Positions 25,911-35,441 of a stretch of DNA of 64,000 bases are shown one piece after another. The stretch covers positions 124,001 through 188,000 of the forward strand of contig NZ_AP019823.1 of NCBI RefSeq assembly GCF_007990525.1. Direction: 5' to 3'. The position numbers and the translations under genes were made by a program. The notes below the pieces were generated by a model. The model saw only the letters and a program-made list of their open reading frames with translations, was not told where the DNA came from and made no database searches. The stretch is from Leptotrichia hofstadii (GTDB lineage Bacteria > Fusobacteriota > Fusobacteriia > Fusobacteriales > Leptotrichiaceae). How positions within the stretch are numbered: position 1 is the first letter of the stretch; every line of letters starts with the position of its first letter.

Positions 25911-27107
25911 ATGAAATACAATTTTGATGAAATTATTGACAGAAAAAACAATCATTCTGTGAAATATAAGGAACTTATGAGAAAATTTGGCGTAGATGAT
26001 GTAATTCCGCTTTGGATTGCAGATATGGATTTCAGGACAGCACAGCCTATAATTGACGCTCTTGAAAAAAAAGTTCAGCATGGGATTTTTGGTTATGTGT
26101 ACCGTCCCGATGAATATTTTGAGTCATTTATAAATTGGCAGAAACGAAGATTTGGGTGGGAGCCAAAAAAGGAACTGCTTAGTTTTAGTATTGGAATTGT
26201 ACCGAGTCTTGGGGCATTAGTGCAGCTTTTTTCTGAAAAAGGTGACAAGATATTGATTCAGACACCTGTTTATTCAGAATTTTATGATATTAACGAAGAT
26301 AATGGAAGAGTTGTCATTGAAAACAGGTTTATTGAAAAAAATGGAGAATACTCGCTTGATTTGGAAGATCTGGAAAATAAATTAAAGGAAAATCCAAAAT
26401 TGTTTATTTTGTGCAATCCCCACAATCCGCTCGGACACGTATGGACTCGTGATGAACTGGAAGCAATTGGAAATTTATGCGTAAAACATAAAGTTCCTGT
26501 GATTTCCGATGAAATTCATGCTGACCTGACATTGTGGGACAATAAGCATATTCCAATGGCAAGCATTTCAGAAGAGATCAGACAAAATACAATAACTTGC
26601 ACTTCTACTGGAAAAGCCTTTAATCTTGCAGGACTTCAAAGCGCAACAATTGTTTTTAACAATCTGGAAGTAAAGGCAAAATTTGACAAATTCTGGAAAA
26701 ATCTGGAAGTTCACAGAAACAATCCTTTTAATTTAGTTGCCACAATTGCCGCGTACTCTGATGGCGGGGAAGACTATGTGAGGCAATTAAAAGAGTATCT
26801 TGAAAACAATATTTTATTTTTAAGCAATTTTTTCAAGGAATATATTCCAGAAATTATGCCAAATATTCCACAGGCAACATATCTGGTATGGCTGGACTGC
26901 CGAAAATTATGTAAAAAATTTGGATTTAATCAGGAACAGCTGGAAAAATTCATGCTCACAAAAGCAAAATTAGGATTGAATGAGGGGCGTGTTTATCAGA
27001 AGGGGCTGGAAGGATTTATGAGATTAAATGCCGCTTGTCCGAGAGCGGTTCTGGAAAAGGCTGTGAATCAGTTAAAAGAGGCTATTTCAGAAGAAAAGGG
27101 AGAATAA
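25911..27107 (+). CDS. patB: MalY/PatB-type PLP-dependent C-S lyase (aminotransferase fold)
   Basis: A fold-type I PLP enzyme of 398 residues. It has IPLWIADMDF near the start, CNPHNPLGHVWT, SDEIHADL and the Schiff-base lysine in TSTGKAFNLAG. This is the cystathionine beta-lyase/PatB subgroup, which cleaves cystathionine or cysteine conjugates and in oral bacteria can release H2S. AAGGATGTG precedes ATG. The divergent TetR gene suggests local control. msrA follows after 277 bases with no gene. Confidence 0.86.
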   Translation: MKYNFDEIIDRKNNHSVKYKELMRKFGVDDVIPLWIADMDFRTAQPIIDALEKKVQHGIFGYVYRPDEYFESFINWQKRRFGWEPKKELLSFSIGIVPSLGALVQLFSEKGDKILIQTPVYSEFYDINEDNGRVVIENRFIEKNGEYSLDLEDLENKLKENPKLFILCNPHNPLGHVWTRDELEAIGNLCVKHKVPVISDEIHADLTLWDNKHIPMASISEEIRQNTITCTSTGKAFNLAGLQSATIVFNNLEVKAKFDKFWKNLEVHRNNPFNLVATIAAYSDGGEDYVRQLKEYLENNILFLSNFFKEYIPEIMPNIPQATYLVWLDCRKLCKKFGFNQEQLEKFMLTKAKLGLNEGRVYQKGLEGFMRLNAACPRAVLEKAVNQLKEAISEEKGE

Positions 27108-27384
27108 AGAATAAAGTTGCAGTTCGATATTGTTTATACGAAAACTTACAAAAAAATAATATAATTAAAAGATATTATTAAATAATTTCTATTTATCAGC
27201 TTGTATAATGAAAATACGTGGTTACAACAGCATAAAAAAAGATTAAATTGCTTGAAATATAACTTGAGCCCCTTCAAAATAGAACTGATAAACCAAATAA
27301 TCTTGGAGTCTGGGTAGAACAATCATAATTTTTGAGTTCGGTTTTAAAGTGATTTTTACTATGAATTAGAGGAGGTGCAACTTT

Positions 27385-27888
27385 ATGGAAAATATTAAGG
27401 AAATTTATTTTGCTGGAGGCTGTTTCTGGGGAGTGGAAAAATTTTTTAAGATGGCTCCGGGCGTTGTTGGAACGACAGTGGGATATGCCAACGGGCAGAC
27501 TCTTGATACAAGCTATGAAATTCTAAAAATGACAGATCATGCAGAAACAGTGCATATAAAATATGACAATGACATAATTTCCTTAAATAAACTTCTGGAC
27601 TATTACTTTTCGATAATCGATCCTACAAGTATTAACAGGCAGGGCCTTGATGAAGGTCGTCAATACCGAACTGGAATTTATTATGTCGACAAGAAGGAAC
27701 TGGAAACAATAAGATCAAAAGTGGACAGCGAACAGAATAAATATTCGAGAGAAATTCAAGTGGAAGTAAGACCATTAAAGCATTATATTCTAGCTGAAGA
27801 CTATCATCAGGACTATCTTGACAAGAATCCTGACGGCTATTGCCACATTGATTTGGAAAGTGCAGTAAAAATTTTTGGAAAAAAATAA
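27385..27888 (+). CDS. msrA: Peptide-methionine (S)-S-oxide reductase
   Basis: A 167-residue MsrA with the catalytic motif GGCFWGVE (Cys about residue 13) and family segments TVGYANG and RTGIYY. It reduces S-methionine sulfoxide in damaged proteins. There is no fused MsrB. GAGGAGGTG precedes ATG and a terminator follows. Confidence 0.94.
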   Translation: MENIKEIYFAGGCFWGVEKFFKMAPGVVGTTVGYANGQTLDTSYEILKMTDHAETVHIKYDNDIISLNKLLDYYFSIIDPTSINRQGLDEGRQYRTGIYYVDKKELETIRSKVDSEQNKYSREIQVEVRPLKHYILAEDYHQDYLDKNPDGYCHIDLESAVKIFGKK

Positions 27889-27900
27889 AATTAACGTGTC

Positions 27901-27925
27901 AAGTCGGGAAAACCCGGCTTTTTTT
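27901..27925 (+). terminator. Intrinsic terminator after msrA
   Basis: An 8-bp GC-rich stem (27901-27908 with 27913-27920, tetraloop AAAA) is followed by a T run. Confidence 0.85.
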
Positions 27926-27952
27926 GTTTGAAAAAATTTTTAAGAATATCTA

Positions 27953-27980
27953 TTGACTTTGAAAAAAAGTAGGGTATACT
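27953..27980 (+). promoter_or_regulatory. Promoter of the ascorbate operon
   Basis: TTGACT (27953-27958) and TATACT (27975-27980) are spaced 16 bp apart, about 60 bases before ulaG. No obvious operator palindrome was found here. Confidence 0.65.
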
Positions 27981-28041
27981 ATTGTTAGCAAATAGAAAAC
28001 ATTATATACAATTTAATAACATTTTTTAGGAGGGACAAATT

Positions 28042-29103
28042 ATGTCAAAAGTAGATGAAATCACAAGAGAATCTTGGATTTTGGGAACATTTCCTGAATG
28101 GGGAACTTGGTTAAATGAGGAAATAGCTGAAACAGTGGTAAAACCAAATACTGTAGCAATGTGGTGGCTTGGAAACATGGGGCTTTGGATTAAAACAGAA
28201 GGAAATGCCAATATTGCAATGGATATCTGGGTAGCAACAGGTAAAAGAAGTCAAAAAAATAAATTAATGAAACCTAAGCATCAGCATCAAAGAGCAGTTG
28301 GATGTGTAGCTTTGCAGCCTAATTTAAGACTTACTCCTTGCGTTATAGATCCTTTTGCGATAGAAGGACTGGATGCATTGCTTGCAACACATTCTCACAG
28401 TGATCATATAGATGTAAATGTTGCGGCGGCAGTTGTAAAAAATTGCCCGGAAGCAAAATTCGTAGGACCAAAAACATGTATCGAAATTTGGAGAAAATGG
28501 GGAGTACCTGAAGACAGACTTGTACAAATGAAACCAGGAGATGAAATTACAATAAAAGATGCAAAAATAAAAGCATTAGAATCATTTGACAGAACTATGC
28601 TTTTAACAGTTGCTGAAGATGTAACATTAAAAGGAAATTTACCGCCCGATATGGATGAAATGGCAGTAAATTATCTGGTTGAGACAACAGGTGGAAATAT
28701 TTACAATGCAGGAGATTCGCACCATTCAAACTATTTTGTAAAACATGGAGACGAAAATAAAGTAGATGTGGCATTTGTAGGATATGGGGATAATCCAAGA
28801 GGGATGACAGATAAATTGACTTCTTCAGATGTGTTAAGAGTGGCAGAAGAATTAAGGACGCAAGTAGTTGTTCCGTTACACCACGATATATGGTCTAATT
28901 TTATGGCTGATCCGAAAGAAATCACTTTATTGTGGAATTACAGAAAAGACAGAATGAAGTATGAATTTAAGCCATATATATGGCAGCCTGGAGGGAAATT
29001 TGTATTCCCTGATAACAAAGATGATATGGAATATATGTACAGAAGAGGATTTGAAGATGCATTTTCAATAGAACCTGATTTGCCATTCAAATCATTCTTA
29101 TAG
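28042..29103 (+). CDS. ulaG: L-ascorbate-6-phosphate lactonase
   Basis: A 353-residue metallo-beta-lactamase-fold hydrolase with the metal motif THSHSDH (about residues 117-123) and the UlaG N terminus. It opens the lactone of ascorbate 6-phosphate to 3-keto-L-gulonate 6-phosphate, the first cytosolic step. AGGAGGGA precedes ATG. It is the first gene of the ula operon, which continues through ulaF. Confidence 0.93.
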   Translation: MSKVDEITRESWILGTFPEWGTWLNEEIAETVVKPNTVAMWWLGNMGLWIKTEGNANIAMDIWVATGKRSQKNKLMKPKHQHQRAVGCVALQPNLRLTPCVIDPFAIEGLDALLATHSHSDHIDVNVAAAVVKNCPEAKFVGPKTCIEIWRKWGVPEDRLVQMKPGDEITIKDAKIKALESFDRTMLLTVAEDVTLKGNLPPDMDEMAVNYLVETTGGNIYNAGDSHHSNYFVKHGDENKVDVAFVGYGDNPRGMTDKLTSSDVLRVAEELRTQVVVPLHHDIWSNFMADPKEITLLWNYRKDRMKYEFKPYIWQPGGKFVFPDNKDDMEYMYRRGFEDAFSIEPDLPFKSFL

Positions 29104-29185
29104 AAATGTTGAAACTTTATTTAAAAATAAATTTAAAGTATTTAAGCAATAAAACTATTTTAAGAAAGCACAAAGGAGAAAAGTA

Positions 29186-30709
29186 ATGAATTTTTTTATG
29201 GGAATTGGAACATGGTTCGGACAGAATATTTTGACTAAACCAGAATTTTTTGTAGGGTTATTAGTTTTTGCAGGTTACCTGTTCTTAGGAAAAAAAGTAT
29301 ACGAGGCAGTTGGAGGATTTATTAAGGCAACTGTAGGATATATGATATTGAATGTTGGTGCAGGAGGGCTAGTAACAACATTTAGACCAATATTAGCGGC
29401 GTTAAAGACTAAATTTGAATTAAATGCGGCAGTTATAGATCCATATTTTGGATTACAGGCTGTAGATGAGGCGATAAAAAATATTATTGAGCAGGATCCG
29501 TCCAAATCTAATTTGGCAGCATCTGTTATGATGGCGCTTCTTATAGGATTTGTTATAAATATAATATTAGTGCTATTTAGAAAATTTACTAAAGTGAGAA
29601 CATTGTTCATAACAGGACATATTATGCAGCAACAGGCTTCTACGGCCTCTTGGATGATATTCTTCCTGTTTCCTCAGTTCCAAAATATAACAGGAGTAGC
29701 GTTAATAGGAATTTTTGCAGGAATATACTGGGCAGTTGGATCAAACTTGTCAGTAGAACCAACTCAGAGATTAACAGAAAATGCTGGATTTGCAATAGGG
29801 CATCAGCAAATGTTCGCTATATGGGTAGCTGATAAATTAGCGCCAAAAATTGGAAATCCTAAAAAGAAACTGGATGATTTGAAATTGCCTAAATGGTTAT
29901 CAATGCTTCATGACGATATTATTGCAACAGGACTTATAATGATAGTATTCTTTGGGATAATAATGTGGGTATTAGGACCTGAATTTTTTACTGCAAAATT
30001 TGGAAAATGTGTGATTGAAAATGGTGTACAAACTTGTCCAGTTATAAATCCTCATGGAGTTGCGGCAGGGGCATTTGATCCTAAAAAACTTTCGTTTGGT
30101 ACTTACATTGTTTCAACAACATTATTGTTTGCAGTATATTTAACAATTTTGAAAACAGGAGTTAGAATGTTCGTATCAGAATTGACAGTATCATTCCAAG
30201 GTATTTCGAATAAAATATTGCCTGGATCATTACCTGCAGTAGACTGTGCGGCTTCTTATGGATTTGGATCGCCAAGTGCGGTATTATTTGGATTTTTAAT
30301 AGGAACAATCGCTCAATTTATTTCAATAGCAGGACTATTAATATTCAAATCGCCTGTATTTATTATAACAGGATTCGTTCCAGTGTTCTTTGATAATGCA
30401 ACTATTGCCGTGTACGCTGATAAACGTGGAGGAGCTAGAGCCGCATTTATATTGTCAGCTCTGTCAGGAGTATTGCAAGTATTATGCGGAGCTGTAGCTG
30501 TAGCGTTATTCCAGTTAAAAGGTGGATGGCACGGAAATATCGACCAAAGTACGGTGTGGCTTGGACAAGGATTTATAATGAAATATTTAGGAATAATAGG
30601 ATATGTACTGGTAATTGCCGCAATGCTTATAATTCCTCAAATTCAATATGCTAAGTCTAAAAATAAAGAGCAGTATTATGAAGGAACTGTAGATTTGGAA
30701 GAAAATTAG
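29186..30709 (+). CDS. ulaA: Ascorbate-specific PTS permease EIIC
   Basis: A 507-residue polytopic membrane protein of the UlaA/SgaT family, with around eleven hydrophobic segments. It imports L-ascorbate while the UlaB and UlaC domains pass phosphate. The following two genes supply EIIB and EIIA as separate proteins. GGAG lies 8 bases before ATG. Confidence 0.92.
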   Translation: MNFFMGIGTWFGQNILTKPEFFVGLLVFAGYLFLGKKVYEAVGGFIKATVGYMILNVGAGGLVTTFRPILAALKTKFELNAAVIDPYFGLQAVDEAIKNIIEQDPSKSNLAASVMMALLIGFVINIILVLFRKFTKVRTLFITGHIMQQQASTASWMIFFLFPQFQNITGVALIGIFAGIYWAVGSNLSVEPTQRLTENAGFAIGHQQMFAIWVADKLAPKIGNPKKKLDDLKLPKWLSMLHDDIIATGLIMIVFFGIIMWVLGPEFFTAKFGKCVIENGVQTCPVINPHGVAAGAFDPKKLSFGTYIVSTTLLFAVYLTILKTGVRMFVSELTVSFQGISNKILPGSLPAVDCAASYGFGSPSAVLFGFLIGTIAQFISIAGLLIFKSPVFIITGFVPVFFDNATIAVYADKRGGARAAFILSALSGVLQVLCGAVAVALFQLKGGWHGNIDQSTVWLGQGFIMKYLGIIGYVLVIAAMLIIPQIQYAKSKNKEQYYEGTVDLEEN

Positions 30710-30748
30710 AAATTTTGATAAAAAAATAAAAAGAAAGAAGTGATAATA

Positions 30749-31030
30749 ATGATTAAAGTACTAGCAGTCTGCGGAAGCGGAATGGGAACAAGCATGATTA
30801 TGAAGTTAAAAGTTGGAAAAGTATTACAAAAATTAGGAGTACAGGCTGATGTGAATTCATGCAGTCTAGGAGAAGCTAAATCAGGACTTTCAAATTATGA
30901 TTTAGTTCTTGCTTCAACTCATATCGCATCTGAATTAAAAGGTGGACCAAACACAAAAATAATAGGGCTTTTAAACTTACTTGATGAAAAAGAGCTTGAA
31001 AGTAAATTGACAGAAGCTGGAATAGCTTAA
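30749..31030 (+). CDS. ulaB: Ascorbate PTS EIIB
   Basis: A 93-residue EIIB domain with the phosphocysteine loop VCGSGMGTS (Cys8). It accepts phosphate from UlaC and phosphorylates ascorbate during transport through UlaA. ATG 30749 is preferred over GTG 30740 because GAAGTGAT upstream spaces correctly and the family starts at IKVLAVCGSG. Confidence 0.92.
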   Translation: MIKVLAVCGSGMGTSMIMKLKVGKVLQKLGVQADVNSCSLGEAKSGLSNYDLVLASTHIASELKGGPNTKIIGLLNLLDEKELESKLTEAGIA

Positions 31031-31056
31031 AAAATAGAAGTTGAGAGGAGATTTTT

Positions 31057-31506
31057 ATGAATTTGCTGGATTCTTTGAAAGAAAATAATTCTGTTGTGTT
31101 ACAGCAGGAGGCAAATAATTGGGAAGAAGCAATAAAAGTATGTATGAAACCTCTTTTGGAACGCAATTCAATAGAGGAAAAATACATAGAAAATATAATA
31201 AAAAGAACAAAGGAGTTAGGTCCTTTCTACATTTTGGCTCCAGGATTGGCAATGCCACATGAACGTCCTGAAATGGGAGTTAATAAAAATTCTTTCAGTC
31301 TTGTTACTTTGAAAAATCCTGTATTATTTCCAGATGGACAAGAAGTGGATATACTAATCGGACTGGCAGCTGAAAATGATGAAGTCCATGCAGGAGAAGC
31401 TATACCTCAGATAGTAATGCTTTTCGATGATGAAGATATTTTTTCAAAAATAAGGGAAGCTAGAGAGCCTCAAGATATTTATAAACTGATAGAAGAAAAA
31501 GCATAG
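31057..31506 (+). CDS. ulaC: Ascorbate PTS EIIA
   Basis: A 149-residue EIIA of the mannitol/fructose type with the phosphohistidine in AMPHERPE (His68). It receives phosphate from HPr and passes it to UlaB. GAGAGGAG precedes ATG. A strong intercistronic hairpin follows before ulaD. Confidence 0.91.
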   Translation: MNLLDSLKENNSVVLQQEANNWEEAIKVCMKPLLERNSIEEKYIENIIKRTKELGPFYILAPGLAMPHERPEMGVNKNSFSLVTLKNPVLFPDGQEVDILIGLAAENDEVHAGEAIPQIVMLFDDEDIFSKIREAREPQDIYKLIEEKA

Positions 31507-31527
31507 TACTAAAAAAACTTTAAATTG

Positions 31528-31565
31528 CTCAAGCTCCTTTTTAAATAATTTTCTAGGAGTTTGAG
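31528..31565 (+). promoter_or_regulatory. Intercistronic hairpin ulaC-ulaD
   Basis: An 11-bp stem (31528-31538 with 31555-31565, arm CTCAAGCTCCT, one wobble) lies between transport and catabolic genes. No long T run follows, so it is more likely an mRNA-stability or partial-termination element than a full terminator. Confidence 0.5.
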
Positions 31566-31606
31566 TGTATTTAAAAAATGTATGAATATGAAATGGAGGA
31601 AAAACT

Positions 31607-32266
31607 ATGGCAAAACCATTATTACAAGTAGCACTTGACCATTCTGACCTAAAAGGCGCGATAAAAGCGGCAGTGTCAGTTGGGGAAGAAGTTGATGTTA
31701 TAGAAGCTGGAACAGTTTGTCTGTTGCAAGTTGGAAGTGAATTGGTTGAAGTTCTAAGAAATTTATTTCCTGATAAAATAATAGTGGCAGATACAAAATG
31801 TGCGGATGCAGGAGGAACGGTTGCTAAAAATAATGCAGTTCGTGGAGCAGACTGGATGACATGTATCTGTTCTGCGACAATCCCTACAATGAAAGCGGCT
31901 TTAAAAGCTATAAAGGAAGAGCGTGGGGAACGTGGAGAAATCCAAGTGGAACTGTATGGCGACTGGACTTATGAACAAGCTCAGCTTTGGCTAGATGCAG
32001 GAATTAATCAGGCTATTTACCACCAAAGCAGGGATGCCTTGCTGGCTGGAGAAACTTGGGGAGAAAAGGACTTGAATAAAGTTAAAAAATTAATTGAAAT
32101 GGGATTCAAGGTCTCTGTAACAGGTGGACTTAATACTGATACATTAAAACTGTTTGAAGGTGTAGATGTGTTTACGTTTATTGCAGGGCGTGGAATTACT
32201 GAAGCAGATAATCCTGCGGCTGCTGTAAAGGCTTTTAAAGCAAAAATTGATAAATATTGGAAATAG
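31607..32266 (+). CDS. ulaD: 3-keto-L-gulonate-6-phosphate decarboxylase
   Basis: A 219-residue OMPDC-superfamily barrel with the catalytic DTKCADAGG motif (about residues 63-71) and a C-terminal phosphate site FIAGRGITEADNP. It converts 3-keto-L-gulonate 6-phosphate to L-xylulose 5-phosphate plus CO2. GGAGGA precedes ATG. Its order within the ula cluster matches characterised operons. Confidence 0.93.
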   Translation: MAKPLLQVALDHSDLKGAIKAAVSVGEEVDVIEAGTVCLLQVGSELVEVLRNLFPDKIIVADTKCADAGGTVAKNNAVRGADWMTCICSATIPTMKAALKAIKEERGERGEIQVELYGDWTYEQAQLWLDAGINQAIYHQSRDALLAGETWGEKDLNKVKKLIEMGFKVSVTGGLNTDTLKLFEGVDVFTFIAGRGITEADNPAAAVKAFKAKIDKYWK

Positions 32267-32275
32267 AGGAAAAGT

Positions 32276-33151
32276 ATGAAAAATTTAAACAAATTAAATT
32301 TGGGAATATATGAAAAGGCTCTTCCTAAGGATATTGACTGGGTGGAAAGAATAAAGCTGGTTAAGGAATGCGGATATGATTTTGTTGAAATTTCGATAGA
32401 TGAAACTGATGAAAGATTGGCAAGATTGGACTGGACTGATGACGAAATAAACAGAATTCATAAGGCATTAATAGATACAGAAGTTAGAATTCCGTCAATG
32501 TGCTTTAGCGGACATAGAAGATTTCCTATGGGAAGCATGGATGAAAAGACCAGAGAAAAGGCTATGGAGCTTATGCAAAAGGCAATAATTTTTGCAGATA
32601 AAATGGGAATTAGAACGATTCAGATGGCTGGATACGATGTTTATTACGAAGAAGGCAGCGAGCAGACTAAAAAATATTTTACTGAAAATTTGAAAAAGGC
32701 AGTAGAATGGGCATCTTCGTACAACGTAACACTATCAATAGAAATTATGGATCACCCATTTATCAATTCTATTACAAAATATATGGAATATGCGGATATA
32801 ATTAAATCTCCATGGCTAAAGGTTTATCCCGATGTGGGAAATTTGACGGCATGGCCTGAAAATGACACGTTAAAGGAATTGGAACTTGGAATAAAAAATG
32901 GAGAAATAACAGGAATCCATTTGAAAGATACTTTAGCAGTAACTGACACTTTTGAAGGGAAATTTAAGGAAGTTCCTTTTGGAGAAGGGTGTGTAGATTT
33001 TCCAAAAGTATTTAAAAAATTAAAAGAATTAAATTATAAAGGACCTTTTTTAATAGAAATGTGGACTGAAAAATCAGATAATCCAATTGAGGAAGTAAAA
33101 AAGGCAAAGCAATGGATGCTGGATAAAATGAAGGAAGGTGGATTTATCTAA
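32276..33151 (+). CDS. ulaE: L-xylulose-5-phosphate 3-epimerase
   Basis: A 291-residue xylose-isomerase-like TIM barrel of the UlaE/SgaU family, with conserved metal/base segments [19 protein letters not shown] and LIEMWTE. It converts L-xylulose 5-phosphate to L-ribulose 5-phosphate. It starts 10 bases after ulaD and its last base overlaps the start of ulaF. Confidence 0.93.
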   Translation: MKNLNKLNLGIYEKALPKDIDWVERIKLVKECGYDFVEISIDETDERLARLDWTDDEINRIHKALIDTEVRIPSMCFSGHRRFPMGSMDEKTREKAMELMQKAIIFADKMGIRTIQMAGYDVYYEEGSEQTKKYFTENLKKAVEWASSYNVTLSIEIMDHPFINSITKYMEYADIIKSPWLKVYPDVGNLTAWPENDTLKELELGIKNGEITGIHLKDTLAVTDTFEGKFKEVPFGEGCVDFPKVFKKLKELNYKGPFLIEMWTEKSDNPIEEVKKAKQWMLDKMKEGGFI

Positions 33152-33852
33152 TGCTGGAAAAATTAAAGGAGCAAGTATTTAAGGCAAATTTAGAATTGCC
33201 AAAAAAAGGGTTGGTATTATTTACTTGGGGAAATGTGAGTGGAATTGACAGAGAAAAAAATCTGATTGTCATAAAACCTAGTGGTGTGGATTATGAAACA
33301 ATGAAAGTAGAAGATATGGTAGTAGTCGATTTAGACGGAAATGTTGTAGAAGGTGATTTAAATCCTTCGTCAGATACTCCTACACATATTGAGCTTTATA
33401 AAAAGTTTTCTTCAATAGGAGGAATAGTTCATACTCATTCAACAAATGCTACAATCTGGGCTCAAAGCGGAAGGGATATTCCAGCATACGGGACAACAAA
33501 TGCTGATTATTTCTATGGCTCAATACCTTGTACAAGAAAAATGACAAAAGAGGAAATCACAGGAGAATATGAAAAAGAAACAGGAACGGTAATTATAGAA
33601 ACTTTTGAAAAAAGAAATCTAAATCCACAATATATTCCAGGAGTTCTTGTAAATAGTCACGGACCTTTTACATGGGGAAAAAATCCTGATGAAGCTGTTT
33701 ATAATTCTGTTGTATTGGAAGAAGTGGCAAAAATGGCAATGTTTACTGAAATGGTAAACAAAGACATCAAACCAATGCAACAGGAATTGCTGGACAAACA
33801 TTTTTTGAGAAAACACGGGGCTAATGCCTATTACGGACAAAAGAAAAAATAA
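33151..33852 (+). CDS. ulaF: L-ribulose-5-phosphate 4-epimerase
   Basis: A 233-residue class II aldolase-fold epimerase (UlaF/AraD). It has the phosphate loop TWGNVSG, the zinc histidines in VHTHSTN and a later histidine in [10 protein letters not shown]. It makes D-xylulose 5-phosphate, which enters the pentose phosphate pathway. The overlap with ulaE implies coupled translation. Confidence 0.93.
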   Translation: MLEKLKEQVFKANLELPKKGLVLFTWGNVSGIDREKNLIVIKPSGVDYETMKVEDMVVVDLDGNVVEGDLNPSSDTPTHIELYKKFSSIGGIVHTHSTNATIWAQSGRDIPAYGTTNADYFYGSIPCTRKMTKEEITGEYEKETGTVIIETFEKRNLNPQYIPGVLVNSHGPFTWGKNPDEAVYNSVVLEEVAKMAMFTEMVNKDIKPMQQELLDKHFLRKHGANAYYGQKKK

Positions 33853-33892
33853 ACCATAAAACTGCATTTATTATACAGTAAGGTTTCAGCAG

Positions 33893-33921
33893 TTCACAAA
33901 ATCATAAATTTATGATATTAT
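33893..33921 (+). promoter_or_regulatory. Promoter with operator-like palindrome for the XRE gene
   Basis: TTCACA (33893-33898) and TATTAT (33916-33921) are spaced 17 bp apart. The spacer is filled by the perfect palindrome ATCATAAATTTATGAT (33901-33916), a probable repressor site, perhaps for self-control. Confidence 0.6.
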
Positions 33922-33952
33922 ATTGTGTACAATAAATTAATAAGGTGAAAAA

Positions 33953-34357
33953 ATGGCTGAAAATGACAGTATAAAAACTAACTCCAATCTTGTGGAAGCA
34001 TTAGGATATTATATAAAAAATAAAAGACTGCAAAAAAAAATAGGACTAAGAGAAATGGCAGAAATGCTAAAAATCAGTCCGGCTTATTTATCTAATCTGG
34101 AATCAGGCAAACATAATATGACAAATCCTCTTTTACTCAAAAAAATTGCCAAAATTTTGAAAATAGACCATCTTAAACTATTTAAAATAATAGGCTATAC
34201 AGATAAAGATATGTCAGATTTGAAGAAAGAGCTGACTAATGAGATAATAGAGGAGTTTTCTGATATAAATATCGGAGAGATAATTAAAAATTTAATGGAG
34301 ATGAGTTCAGAGAAAATAGAGTTAGTTAAGCAGTATATAGAATTGTTAAACAGGTAG
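33953..34357 (+). CDS. XRE-family helix-turn-helix regulator
   Basis: Residues ~12-70 form a lambda-repressor-type HTH (LREMAEMLKISPAYLSNLESGKHNM). The remaining ~60 residues are helical and charged, suited to dimerisation. It may control itself through the palindrome in its promoter. It could also act on the upstream ula operon or on the following genes; no shared operator was found at the ula promoter. Confidence 0.8.
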   Translation: MAENDSIKTNSNLVEALGYYIKNKRLQKKIGLREMAEMLKISPAYLSNLESGKHNMTNPLLLKKIAKILKIDHLKLFKIIGYTDKDMSDLKKELTNEIIEEFSDINIGEIIKNLMEMSSEKIELVKQYIELLNR

Positions 34358-34376
34358 ATACTGCTTTTGTAAGAAT

Positions 34377-34412
34377 AAAGAGAGTTTCCAGTTTTATGGA
34401 CGCTCTCTTTTT
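34377..34412 (+). terminator. Intrinsic terminator after the XRE gene
   Basis: AAAGAGAG (34377-34384) pairs with CTCTCTTT (34403-34410), with an inner TCCA/TGGA pairing and Ts at the end. Confidence 0.75.
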
Positions 34413-34435
34413 AATATTAATCTTAGGAGGTTTTT

Positions 34436-35254
34436 ATGAAAATTGAAGATTTGCAAAAAAAGGCAAAAATATTGAGAAAATACATTATTGAAATGATTTA
34501 TAGGGCGAAATCAGGGCATCCGGGAGGTTCACTTTCGATTGCTGATATTCTGGCTGTGCTTTACTGGAAAGAAATGAACATTGACCCAAAAAATCCAAAA
34601 ATGGAAAACAGAGACAGATTAGTTCTTAGTAAGGGGCATGCTGCTCCTGCACTGTATGCGGCTTTGATTGAAAAAGGATTTTTAGGCGATGAAGGGAAGA
34701 ACCTTATTCCAACACTTAGAAAATGGCACTCTCCGCTTCAAGGGCATCCTGACATGAAAAAACTGGCTGGAGTTGAAATGTCAACAGGCTCGCTTGGGCA
34801 AGGACTGTCCGCGGCAAGCGGAATGGCTTTGAGCGCAAAAATTTACAATAACGATTTCAGAGTCTATACAATCTTAGGAGATGGAGAATTGCAGGAAGGT
34901 CAAGTTTGGGAAGCGGTTATGACTGCTGCACATTACAAGCTTGACAATTTAGTTGCGATAGTTGACTATAACAACTTGCAGATTGACGGAAAAGTTTCGG
35001 ATGTAATGGATGTCGCTCCGATTGGAGAAAAATTCAAGGCATTCAAATGGAATGTAATAGAGATTGACGGACACAATTATGAAGAAATCATAAATGCTCT
35101 TGATACAGCAAGAACAGTTAAAGGACAGCCGACAGTTATTGTTGCGAACACTGTAAAAGGAAAAGGAGTTTCGTTTATGGAAAATAACGCTGGATTCCAC
35201 GGGGCTGCTCCAAATGATGAAGAATACAGCAAGGCAATGGAAGAGTTGAGCTAA
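34436..35254 (+). CDS. Transketolase, N-terminal subunit
   Basis: A 272-residue split-transketolase N-half, with AKSGHPGGSLSIADI, LSKGHAAPALYA and the thiamine-diphosphate motif GDGELQEGQVWEA ending in DYNNLQ. Alone it is inactive and needs a C-terminal subunit, normally encoded directly downstream. Here that partner is broken (see 35442), so this protein may lack its partner unless another copy exists in the genome. TTAGGAGG precedes ATG. Confidence 0.88.
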   Translation: MKIEDLQKKAKILRKYIIEMIYRAKSGHPGGSLSIADILAVLYWKEMNIDPKNPKMENRDRLVLSKGHAAPALYAALIEKGFLGDEGKNLIPTLRKWHSPLQGHPDMKKLAGVEMSTGSLGQGLSAASGMALSAKIYNNDFRVYTILGDGELQEGQVWEAVMTAAHYKLDNLVAIVDYNNLQIDGKVSDVMDVAPIGEKFKAFKWNVIEIDGHNYEEIINALDTARTVKGQPTVIVANTVKGKGVSFMENNAGFHGAAPNDEEYSKAMEELS

Positions 35255-35441
35255 GATTGAAATTACTAGGCTTGCTCGGAAACTATACGTATTTAAGATT
35301 TGATAAAATAAAGGTTCTGAAGCAAGGGGTCTTGACCCCTTGTGTAAATAAAAGAACTCATGTTATCGAACAGGTCTACTGTGTAAACAGGAATTATAAA
35401 CTTTTAGAAAAGACCAAATATCAATATAAAAATAGGAGAAT
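35255..35441. other. Scar between transketolase halves, possible mobile-element remnant
   Basis: Split transketolase genes usually abut, but 187 bases intervene here. They contain a strong hairpin (arm CAAGGGGTC at 35323-35331 facing its complement before 35343) and a 62-codon frame from 35257 without a ribosome site or recognisable homology. GC-rich hairpins of this kind occur at ends of IS200/IS605-type elements, but no transposase sequence is present. Confidence 0.35.

Noticed and set aside
27108-27384. SAM or other riboswitch between patB and msrA
   Set aside because: No recognisable conserved core, no terminator/antiterminator pair and no paired helices beyond chance.
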